A DNA stretch of 64,000 nt from Chelydra serpentina. Its lineage: Eukaryota > Chordata > Testudines > Chelydridae. Location: contig JBAIAC010000007.1 in assembly GCA_037349315.1 (NCBI GenBank), forward strand, positions 22,090,001 to 22,154,000, given 5' to 3'. The position numbers were made by a program, and so were the translations under genes. Positions 9,590-19,399 of the stretch are shown piece after piece; the stretch's first letter is position 1, and each line of letters opens with the position of its first letter. The notes beneath the pieces are model-generated. The model was not told the DNA's origin. It worked only from the letters and a program-made list of their open reading frames with translations, and made no database searches.

Positions 9590-12445
9590 CATTATTGCTA
9601 CTGTTACTGACTAAAGAAACATTGGGACCTGAAATTTTGAGTCTGGAACCTGCCTGAGTCTAATTTTTTTGCTTTTGCGTTGTATTGTTTTTCAGTAACT
9701 TTCAATCAATTAATGCCATTTTAAGATATTAGCAACATTAAAATTTTCAGTGTCAAAGCCTCTTTGAGGTTCTCATTATTCTAAAGAAATAAATTACTAC
9801 TACTATTAATGAACTGTAGAGTCTGCTGATAAGGTGAGTCCAGAAATTGTGTTCAGCAAATAAGGACAAAACCAACCTCACTGATAATTTTATTTAAACT
9901 TTGAACAGATCAGTATGGACATAGATGAACACAATTTGTTGGAGAAGAGTCAACATGGCTTTTTTAAAGGGAAACCATCCCCCACCAATCTATTAACATT
10001 CTTTGCGGGGGTCAACAAACATTTGGACATGGGTGATCCAGTAGGTATATTGTACTTGGATTTTCAGAAAGCCTTTGACAAGGTCCCTCCCCAAAGGCTC
10101 TTAAGCAAAGTAAGTGGTCATGGAAGAAGAGAGAAGGCCCTCTGATGGATCAATAACTGGTTAAAAGACCGGAAAGAAAGGGTAGGAATAAATGGACAGT
10201 TTTCACACTGAAGAGAGGTAAATAGTGGTCCCCCCCCCCCCAGGCATCTGTACTGGAACCTGTGTTGTTCAACATATTCATAAATGGTCTGGAAAAAGGG
10301 TTAAAAGTTTGCAGATGATACAAAATTACTCAGGCTAGTTAAGTCCAAAGCAGACTGGGAGGAGATACAAATAGATCTCACGAAACTGGGTGACTGGGCA
10401 ATAAAATGGAAGATGAAATTCAATGTTGATAAATGCAAAGTAATGCACATTGGAAAACATAATCCCAACTATACATATAAAATGATGGGATCTAAATTAG
10501 CTGTTACTACTCAAGAAAAAGGTTTTGGAGTCATTGTGGATGGTTCTCTGAAAACACCCACTCAATGTGCAGCAGTAGCCAAAAAAGCTAACAGAATGTT
10601 AGGAACCACGAGGAAAGGAATAGATAAGAAGACAGTAAATATCATAATGCCACTACATAAATCTATGGTACATCCACACCTTGAGTACTGTGGGCAGTTC
10701 TGGTTGCCCCCATCTCAAAAAAGCTATGAAAAGGTACAAGGAAGGGCAGCAGAAATGATTAAGGGTATGGAACATCTTTCATATGAGGAGAGATTAAAAA
10801 GCCTGGGACTTTTCAACTTGGAAAAGAAACGATTAAGGTGGGGATACGATAGAGGGCTATAAAATCATGGATGATGTGGAGAATGTGAATATGGAAGTGT
10901 TCTTGACTCCTTCACATAACACACGAGCCAGGGGTTACCCAATGAAATTAATGGCAGCAAGTTTAAAACAAACAAAACTAAGTATTTCTACACACAATGC
11001 ACAGTCAACCCGTGGAACTTTTTTTTCCAGAGGATGTTGTGAAGGCCAAGACTATAACAATGTTAAAAAAGGAACTAGATAAATTCATGGATGATGGGCC
11101 CATCAATGGCTATTAGCCAAGATCAGGGGTAGCCAACCTGTGGCTCCAGAGCCACATGCAGCTCTTCAGTAGTTAATATGCGGTTCCTTGTATAGGCACT
11201 GACTCCGGGGCTGGAGCTACAGGCGCCAACTTTCCAATGTGCATGGGGGCGGGGGGAGAGCTCACTGTTCAACCCTTGGCTCTGCTGCAGGCCCTGCCCC
11301 CACTCCACCCCTTCCCGCCCCCTCCCCTGAGCCTGCCATGCCATCGCTCCTCCCCTCTCCCCCCCAGAGCCTCCTGCATGCCATGAAATAGCTAATAGGG
11401 AGGTGCGGGGAGGAGGAAGGAGGCAGAGGCACTGATCAGTGGGGCTGCCAGTGGATGGGAGGTGCTGGGAGCGGGGTGGGGAGGAGCTGATGTGGGGGCT
11501 GCTGACATATTACTGCGGCTCTTTGGCAATGTACATTGGTAAATTATGGCTCCTTCTCAGGCTCAGGTTGGTCACACCTGGCCAAGATGGTCAGTGATGC
11601 AGCTCCATGCTCTGGGTGTCCCTAGCCTCTGACTGCCAGAACCTGGGAGTGGACTTGCTTGAATGTATAGGAAGTAAGTTGTCGTGGGAGACTTTGAATT
11701 CATATTATCTGTGTTATGGGATTATTTCTGTCACGTCCGAGTTACCTAGTAGCAGCTATAGGCAACAGCACCTTTCTGTATACTGATTTTAGAAGCTTGT
11801 TTTAAATGCCAAAACCAAAATTAAGGCAATGATCAAGCTCTCAGATACGACAATGATGTGATTGAGAGATATACAGACAGTTAAGCATTCAGAAATCACC
11901 CAAAGTGGAATGTACAGCCTCAGCTGTACAGAGCCTGCACCCCGAGCCAAAGCCCTTGCCCCCCCTCCCACGTCCCAACCCCCTGCCCTAGCCCTGATCT
12001 CCCTCCCACCCACTGAACCCTTTGGGCCCATCCTGGAGCTCCTTCCTACACCCCAAACTCCTCATCCCTAGCCCCACCCTGGAGCCTGAACCCCCACCCT
12101 GAGCCCTCACCCCTCCTGCACTCCAACCGCATGAGCCAGCCCAGTGAAAATTAGCAAGTGAGTGAGGGTGGGGAGAGTGCGTGACAGAGGGCGGCGCGGG
12201 GGGGGAGGGGGGAGTGATCAGGGGCGGGGCCTTGGAGGAGGGGCAGGACAGGGGGCGGAGCAAGGGTGTTCAGTTCTGTGCGAGTATAAAGTTGGCAACC
12301 CTATGGATGACAGGGATGGATCACTCAATGATTGCCAGTTTTGTGTATTCCCTCTGAAGCACCTGACATTGGCCACTGTCAGAAGACAGAATACTGGGCT
12401 AGATGGACCATTGGTCTGACCCAGGATGGCCGTTCTGACGTCCTA
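9590..12445 (+). mobile_element. CR1 LINE, long fragment with nested insertions
   Basis: Open frames give CR1 reverse transcriptase: DPVGILYLDFQKAFDKVPPQ (about 10030-10100), then KFNVDKCKVMHIGKHNPN and VHPHLEYCGQFW (10413-10860). The 3' end is recognisable at about 12305-12445 (GGGCTAGATGGACCATTGGTCTGACCC). The element is split by an hAT-type MITE (11124-11580) and by a GC-rich insert (about 11655-12300). The first ~310 bases (9590-9905) are non-coding and are also found at 63395-63715 in front of another CR1. The copy is frameshifted and inactive. Confidence 0.8.
11124..11580. mobile_element. hAT-type MITE inside CR1, exact 8-bp target duplication
   Basis: A 457-bp element with inverted ends (CAGGGGTAGCCAACCT / AGGTTGGTCACACCTG). 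The exact 8-bp direct repeat GCCAAGAT flanks it (11116-11123 and 11581-11588), and the CR1 sequence reads on across the site. The centre is GC-rich and non-coding. The 8-bp duplication and CAG...CTG ends fit hAT. Confidence 0.85.
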
Positions 12446-12796
12446 ACATCTGGAGCAGGGAGCTGGGCCCAGCCCTGCAGCACAACAGCTGCTCTGGTGT
12501 GGGAGGCTCGTTCTCCAGCCCATCCCCCACCACCTTTCCTCCACACTGGGCCAGGATTAGGGTTGCAGCGCTGGGGCAGAGGGTGGTCATTGCCGCCTCT
12601 GCAGTTTAGTACAGTGCACCCATTGGATCAGGAGGCTACATCTACCCCTTCGGGTCAGGGTTGGAGAGGTTGTAGGGAGGGATTTGGGGAGGTGGTGCCC
12701 CCGCCACCTCTCATTGATGCACCTGGGCAAGTTCATCTTGAGCTGCTGCTCCCTGATCTACCCTCCGACTGTAATAGTTGGCTTACTTCCTTGCAG

Positions 12797-12987
12797 GCCC
12801 TTCACAAAGTCCTGCTGAATGCTCATGAGAATGGCACTGAGGCTGCAGCAGCCACTGCCATGAAAACAACATTAGAGGCTCACTTCCTACCGTTAAATTC
12901 AACAGACCCAGCCTGATGATTGTTGATCAAACCACCCACAGCCTTCTCCTCATGGGGAAAATCATGAACCCTGCAGAAAAACAATAA
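12797..12987 (+). pseudogene. Orphan serpin exon 5 (unit A'), frameshifted in the RCL
   Basis: The acceptor CTTCCTTGCAG| is followed by [18 protein letters not shown], clearly the last coding exon of this serpin family, and about 80 bases of intron 4 homology precede it. The loop reads ...AMKTTLE, giving Glu at P1 (codon 12875-12877) and Ala at P1'. A single-base frameshift just after the P' side throws the frame into a TGA (12914-12916), and one codon is missing further on. The rest ([13 protein letters not shown]...) continues in the other frame to a TAA at 12985-12987, with AATAAA at 13112-13117. I found no exons 2-4 upstream. A possible trace of the exon 1 downstream region lies near 11690-11740. 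It is a relic of a fifth gene copy between A and B. Confidence 0.9.
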
Positions 12988-13119
12988 TGTATCCATTGTT
13001 ATACATGTCACAGTGCTCCTAGTAAGTGGTGTGTGAATTCCCATGATTTTGTGCATGTTCAGACCACTAGATACTAGTAATTATAACTGAATTAAGATGT
13101 CATCCCAAACAAATAAAAT

Positions 13120-13990
13120 ATGAGTGTGGCAATTTTTACCCTACAAACAGTTTGATATTTCTTCCCCTGTCAAAAAAACAAAACAAATTGGAGCAAGGAA
13201 TCTGTTATTCCTGCCTCCAAAAAGATTTGTTGGCTTAGAAATTCGACATGTGTAATGGAAAACTCAATTACCCAATCCCTGATAACCAAGGAAAGGGCCT
13301 GGTAAGGAAATAGTATTTGACATACTGTGCACATTATCACAATAAACAGTCGTACTACCAGAGTCCTGGCCTGTGCACGGAAATCCCTTCCACCTGCAAC
13401 ACAGAAATAAACACAGTGCATCCAATGTCCTATAACTCACTCTCTAATGCAGCTTTACCATGTGATTATTAACAATATTGTTTTCCCACAGGGGGTATTT
13501 TTATCATCTATGTAAATGAGGAAAGGGTGAGGTTAACATTAAGGAGGTTATTAGATTTATGTACTCTTTTGGCAAACATTCAGCAAATAATCTTGTGTAT
13601 TCAGTATACAGGGCAGCATCTCACTCATACCCTTTTATCATACTCAAGGTTAAAGCTGGTTAAAAATACCATTTCCTTAAAAGCCAAAATGTTTTGCAAA
13701 AATATATGGAGTTAGGTTTTTTGATCAAGTTTTCTCAGGTCGAGGATGGAATTTCTAGTCACAGTAGGAGAGCAGAACATTCCAGCCTAGACCAATGACT
13801 AGGGTACTTGCCTGGAATATGGGAGAACCAAGTTTAAGTTCCTGTTCCAAGCCATCTGTGGTAAGTACCCTGGGCTGGTGGCTATTCTAGGGTGTTTGCT
13901 TTTTGTGAATTTTTTTGAAATGGCTAATGTTTGTTCTGCTGGGGAATGAAAACAAATGTAAAAACCTCAACATTTTTGTTTTGTAACACA
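13120..13990. other. Spacer with no recognised gene
   Basis: A/T-rich sequence after the A' polyadenylation signal. A weak tRNA-like/SINE-like stretch lies near 13780-13860. I see nothing else I can support. Confidence 0.4.
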
Positions 13991-14013
13991 GAATTATTGT
14001 TTTCTACCCAACC

Positions 14014-14800
14014 CTACTCGGGGGGCGTTTCCTTATGCATTCTTGTATAGCTGTTGTTGTTGGCGTCTGTTAGTCTCGAGAGACGATGGATATGCGCCCA
14101 TGGGGAATGTTTAATTGTGCAGCGTCTGTTGTGGCTGTGTTGCCCCACACGAGAGTGACAGTCTCGATTGCACTTGCTGCATTTGAAGGCGGTATCAGCT
14201 GTGGGTTGGAGCCGCTGCTTCCTTTTTCGTTGAACCCGCTTTTCCTCGGCAAGCTGCCGCAGCTTGTCTTCGCCAGTTTTCAATCCAGTGGTCAGAGCGT
14301 GTCTCCATCTGCATCTGTCCTGGGCGAGCTCTTCCCAGCTGTTGATGTCGATTTGAACAGTCTTCAGGTCCCTCTTACAAACATCCTTGAAGCAAAGGTG
14401 GGGCCGTCCTGTAGCTCTGTTTCCGGAGGCAAGTTCGGCATACAACAGGTCTTTGGGGATCCATCCATCTTCCATGTGACTTAGATGGCCAAGCCATCTG
14501 AGGCGGCGTTGATGGAGGAGAGTGAACATGCTGGAGATCTTGGCATGTTCCAGCACCTCGTTGTTCGTTATTCAAGCACTCCAAGTGATCCCGAGTATGC
14601 GACGGAGGCAGCGCATGTGGAAGGTGTTCAGTCTCTTTTCTTGCGAAGCGTAGAGGGTCCAAGTTTTGCTGGCGTAGAGAAGAGTGTTTAACACACATGC
14701 ACGGTACACAGCGACCTTTGTGTTGATGGCCAGCATGTTGTTGTTCCATATTCTCTGTGACAATCTGGCCAAAATTGTGAAGGCCTTGCCAATTCTACGG
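14014..14800 (-). mobile_element. Non-LTR LINE fragment: 3' end of pol with a zinc-finger tail
   Basis: On the minus strand one frame (14772-14572) reads VYRACVLNTLLYASKTWTLY and MRCLRRILGITW; a second (14556-14014, 180 codons) reads LLHQRRLRWLGHLSHMEDG and IPKDLLYAELASG, ending in a CSKCNRDCHS...H....C finger. This is the usual C-terminal arrangement of a non-LTR retrotransposon reverse transcriptase. The two parts are in different frames, so the copy is broken. The clade (possibly RTE-like) cannot be fixed by eye. Confidence 0.75.
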
Positions 14801-15959
14801 TTGATCTAACACTTTTAAAACACAGTTTTGTATTGTCCATAAAGTAACCTGTGGGGATATTTAACTAACACATCTGAAAGGCACATGCAAAGACATCAGC
14901 CCAGGGGTGGAGGGTCTATGATGACTTCAATTCACCCTTGTACCCTCGCAATTCTGGGATATTCAGGTGATGGAATAGCCTCCAGTGTACAGCCCTGGTG
15001 ATCTAAGTCACAGCACCCTATCCCCAGGCTGCCTGGAATCTCTACACTTCTGTGGTCTCACCCCAACAGACTCCTCCATACCTCAAACCCAGGCCTTGGC
15101 AATGCCCTCTATATGAGACTCGTGAGGGAGTTCTTAGAAGGCAACTTTAAGGCTATTTTCTGGTATGCCTGCATCAGAAGAATTCATCCCCACTGGAAAC
15201 AGGAGTTTAGAGCTCTGTTAAGCCACTCTGGCCCTTTTACCTAGTTTAAGGGGGTCAGAGCAATGCTGAGGATCTCATCCATTAAATGTTAATCTCACTG
15301 ATGCCTTGAAGTGGAAGGAATAGAGCTGTCTTATCTCTTCCCCTTGCCAGCAGCACTCTGCAATTAAACAGACACACACTCGAAAGAGGTATGCAATGTA
15401 AATTGGTCAAACTTCCTGTGCTCTGTCACTCATATAGCAGAGAGTATGGTTTTGCCCTTGTGCAGTGGTATAAATACAAAATATGTTTGTCAACATTAAC
15501 GCCCATTGGAAGATACCTGATGAAAAGATACAAAGGGGAGACTAGTAAAGAAACATACCAATATGTCAGTGTAGGGAAAGAAAGAAGTGAAACTGCAGAA
15601 TAGCCAGTAGACTGGTGGTAAAGGCCTCGGAGATGAAAGACTAGGGATCAAATCCCTTCTTCAAACCCAGCAGATCAGGGAGTTGAGTATAGATTTCCTC
15701 TATCCCATGTGGGTGCACTGAGCTACTAGTTTATTGTTGTAAATCTAGTCCTAAGTGACTTACAAGCACAATGCCTGAAAACCCCATCCATAATCTATAA
15801 CAACCAGAGTCATCATTTGAAACATAGGCCTGATCCTGCAAACTCTTCTCACTAAAGCCAGATAAAAGCTGGCCTAATGTAGTTTTTTTGAATTATAGTT
15901 GTTATTGTTCCAATGTGTTTGCTCTTGTTAATAATATGGGGGATTTCACTAATGAGTAA
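14801..15959. other. Spacer with no recognised gene
   Basis: Roughly 1.1 kb of non-coding sequence. A degenerate SINE-like segment with a GGGATCAAATCCC box lies near 15610-15670. Nothing else is supported. Confidence 0.4.
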
Positions 15960-16920
15960 GGAGATGGTTGTTTTTATGCAAATTGAAGAGGTCCAATGTT
16001 AGAGATCTGGTGTAAAGGAAATCAGAATTCCAGTTCTAGTCATATTAATAAAAGATCGATTCTTACAGCTAACATGAGCAAGGACTCATGAAGGACATGC
16101 TTGCTGAGGATATTAGAAACTGACCAATCCACTACAGTGGAAAAATTCGGCAGAGGAAGAGTCCATGTGAAACCTCACCAGGTTGAGGGTGGTGTCTCTT
16201 CTCTGCATCCTCCTTTCAGCTGCAGACGCCTCTGAGAGAAGTGCAGGGTGTGGTATGTGGTCCCAGTGTAAGATTGGGGATTCACAGGAAAGTCTGGCTT
16301 TAGCCATGCAGGTCGCCAATCAACCATACAGAAAAGCCCCTTGGTCCAGATTCCAGGATCCCTGAAAGAGTGGCTGAGGCCTGTGCGGTCATTGGCTACC
16401 CCACCACAGCTGCACACTCTGACCCCGTTGGTTTAAACACAGTAATGAGCTTCATGGCTTTTGTGCTTTGGAAGTGCATCCTGGTACATGCCTCCAACGT
16501 GTGTTTGCACAGGGAGGCTTACAGGCGCATAGAAACATCATAGCCACAACTACTCTCCAGCTCAGTGGTTCTCCAACTTCTGTACTGGTGACCCCTTTCA
16601 CATAGCAAGCCCCTCGGTGCAACCCCCCTTATAAATTAAAACCACCTTTTTTATCTATTTAACACCATTATAAATGCTGGAGGCAAAGCGGGGTGTGGGG
16701 TGGCAGCTGACAGCTCGTGACCCCCCCCCCCATGTAATAACCTCGCGACCAACTGAAGGGGTCCCGACCCCCAGGTTGAGAACCCCTGCTCTAGCTGGAC
16801 TGCATGACCCTTGGCTTTAGTCTGCTCTACATGCGTAGATGGTGAGTCCATGAACTAGATGTCCAGAAAAACTAGCTTCATCAGCATTTTGTCTGACCTC
16901 ATTGATAATTTTACTTTGAG
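15960..16920 (+). promoter_or_regulatory. Upstream block of gene B, interrupted by an hAT MITE
   Basis: Homologous to the 5' flanks of the other units: GAGGTCCAATGTTAGAG at about 15990 is also at 44510 and 57093, and the 'aactagcttcatca' segment near 16870 matches the others. A MITE at 16563-16788 (ends CAGTGGTTCTCCAAC / GTTGAGAACCCCTG) interrupts it, with an imperfect 8-bp duplication CTCCAGCT / CTCTAGCT. Confidence 0.6.
16563..16788. mobile_element. hAT-type MITE upstream of gene B
   Basis: A 226-bp element with the inverted ends CAGTGGTTCTCCAAC and GTTGAGAACCCCTG, and a 7-of-8 match between flanks (16555-16562 and 16789-16796). It lies about 180 bp upstream of the TATA box of gene B, so it is close enough to affect the promoter. 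Confidence 0.75.
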
Positions 16921-17033
16921 CTATGTAATATTTAACAAGAGGGCAACATGCTTAATGCCATTCAGCAGTATAAATAATGGAGCAAGGAGGAGCGCAGATC
17001 AGATAGATACAGCTGGATCCTTCTGAATATACT
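16921..17033 (+). promoter_or_regulatory. Gene B proximal promoter and non-coding exon 1
   Basis: TATAAATAA at 16969-16977, preceded by an A/T-rich TGTAATATTTAAC (near 16924-16936) that resembles a weak HNF1 site. The exon 1 segment (AGATCAGATAGATACAGC) ends at 17033 before ACT|GTGAGT. The start, about 30 bp after the TATA box (near 17000), is inferred. Confidence 0.65.
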
Positions 17034-17509
17034 GTGAGTACTTTGTATTCATTTTTCCTTAAAGAAATGAGTTCATGTTATAAGGAGTTTAGTTTATAGG
17101 ATCATTCATTCTCCTGTGGGTGATTCTGTAATGGCCGTAGAGAACAATCTGCTCTGTAGCTTGGCCTGTCTTATGCAGTCACTCAGGGGAACAGCAGAAA
17201 TTGGTACCTTGTGAAGTTGTGCTTTGACTAAAAGTCAAACACTATTTAATGGCAAATGTTGAAGAATAGTTCAGTGCAGTCCCTAAAGTGTGGCTGTACT
17301 CTGAATAGTGACTGTAAAAAGACATTGTAGGGCTGCATGTTTAGCCGGACACTGGCTCCAGATCAAATGTGCTCAGTTTACAAGGAATGTTTTTTTCCTT
17401 GTAAACTGCTAGCCCTGTAAAATCATACAGGCTGGAGAGTCAGGCTGAAACTGGTCCCTGCTAGGGCTCTCTATCATGCAAGTCACCCCAGATTAGGGAG
17501 GGAGGTTTG

Positions 17510-17816
17510 CAGGGGCGGCTCTAGGCACCAGCGCAGCAAGTGCATGCCTGGGGCGGCAAGCCGTGGGGGGCGGGGGGGGCCTGCCGGTCACTGTGAGGGC
17601 TGCAGTCAGGCTGACTTCGGTGGCATGCCTGCGGGAGGTCCACCAGTCCCGCAGTTTCGGCAGCAATTCGGTGGCGGACGCCGAAGGTGCGGGACAGGCT
17701 GATCACCCGCAGAAACGCTGCCAAATCCGCGTGACCAGCGGACCGCCCGCAGCCATGCCACTGAAGGTCGCTTGACTGCCGTGCTTTGGGTGGCAAAAAA
17801 CATAGAACCACCCCTG
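17510..17816. mobile_element. hAT-type MITE in intron 1 of gene B
   Basis: A 307-bp GC-rich element with ends CAGGGGCGGCTCTAG / CATAGAACCACCCCTG, flanked by an exact 8-bp direct repeat GAGGTTTG (17502-17509 and 17817-17824). It is non-coding. Confidence 0.85.
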
Positions 17817-18273
17817 GAGGTTTGGGAAGATCTTGCTGCACGGATAAAGTACATTCTGAAGTCCAAGGAGGGGCACAGCCGTGAGTTACTCTCCTTGTTC
17901 ATTTTGGATAACTGATCAGGGTACAGAGGTTCAGGAGTGGGAAGGGGTAACTGCTTCAACAGGTAACATACATAACCTCTGAGCTGTGAGAGTGGCCATG
18001 GAGAAGTGACTCTGCCCCTGTGGGGGAGGATTCCTTCATCATTCTGTCCACAGAGCTCCCCAGTACTAGTTACCAGTTTGTGTGTTTGCATGGTAGATGT
18101 GGCCCTATAGACTAAGTCAGGTGGATAGGCCTTTGCAGCTAGTGCCTGTGAATTTTAGAATTCACAGGCCTTTTTTCCCCTTGAAAGAAACCTAGGAAGT
18201 TGGGGGCCTGACTTTCAAAAACATTTCAAAGACTCTGTGAAATTGCTGCATATGCCCACAGTTACTGCGCTTT

Positions 18274-18395
18274 ACTGAAACAGGGAGGCAAAACTGACAT
18301 GAATTCTCAATGTTTTTCTCAAGCACCTGATCTGCAGATCAGGTGCTTGAGAAAAACATTGAGAATTCATGTCAGTTTTGCCTCCCTGTTTCAGT
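18274..18395. repeat. Perfect 122-bp palindrome (61-bp arms, no spacer)
   Basis: The left arm (18274-18334) is the exact reverse complement of the right arm (18335-18395), with the centre inside CTGCAG and no unpaired loop. Symmetry stops abruptly outside the arms. It lies in intron 1 of gene B and codes for nothing. The arms show no mismatch, so it is either very young or an assembly/read artefact. Confidence 0.9.
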
Positions 18396-19399
18396 CAGAA
18401 AAAAAAAGGAAATGAGAAAAAAATCAAAACATTTTGTTTTTATGTTTTCTAAGCAAAACATTTAGATTTTTCAGTTTACAGCAGTTTTGTTTCAAAATTT
18501 ACTTTAATTTTATTATTAAAATATTGAAAATGCTCATAATGAAACCAGAACATCTTGACCGGGAGCCATTTTTTACAATTTTGACTTGCTGAAAATGTCC
18601 AAAAAAATTCATTTTGGGTTTGAATTGCCAATGAAGCAAAAACAACAACCTGTTTATCCAGATCCAGTTGCTGGGGTCATGGATCTCCACAAGTCCAATG
18701 TGACACTGGTATGAGATATGGGTTAGAGTAGCCCAGCTGCTACTCTAGCCCATATGTGGGCCAAGTTGGTTCTGATTCAAGGAGCTGTAACTGTTTGCTT
18801 CATGTCACAAGTGGGGCTCAGGAGTAGCGGAGGATTGAGCCCAGTATGTTTTTGATTGTTACAGAATCACTAGAAAAGCTTTTGATATAGCAGTGCTGTT
18901 ATAGAAAGACAAGCATCAGTTAATATGCACCTTTTTACAAACCTACTAATACTAATAAACATAATGGTTGTTAAAGACATGGGTGGGTGAACTGTTTCAG
19001 AGGAAATAAACTGTTCCAGACATGGTCCTTCTCTGTCCACTCTACTCAGATAAAAAATCCTACACACCCCACTTGTTCCCTTTCTCTGACTCTGAAGATG
19101 GACTCACATCTGACTGTCTAATAAATCCAATCCCCTTTCCTTTCCATAAGCCTCCAGTTTCTTGAAGGCTTACTGACTCGAAGAGAGGTGGGGAGAAATA
19201 TCTGAGAATTGCAAGGAAACCTAGGGGAAGGAGCCTCTCCAAATGCATCAGTAATAGCAGAGTAGGACAACAGGAAACACTAATATCTGGAAAATAATCA
19301 CTGGGTCTAGTTTTACATGGAAAAAGAAGAACAATTTCAATTACACTATTCCATAGATATGACTTTCATTCTTTCTTCATAGAGTTGTTCCAAAGGAAA

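Noticed and set aside
12332..12916. 194-codon plus-strand open frame
   Set aside because: It joins the CR1 3' end, intron-like sequence and the orphan serpin exon 5; the true start of the coding homology is the splice acceptor at 12796/12797.
14014..14556. Intact 180-codon minus-strand frame with a zinc finger
   Set aside because: It is the C-terminal end of a LINE polymerase, with the preceding part in another frame; no sign of splice sites or of host use.
19385..19399. Alternative upstream start for gene B (TTG-initiated extension)
   Set aside because: The five extra codons are 5' UTR shared with C and D; the ATG at 19400 aligns with the start of the other copies and opens the signal peptide.
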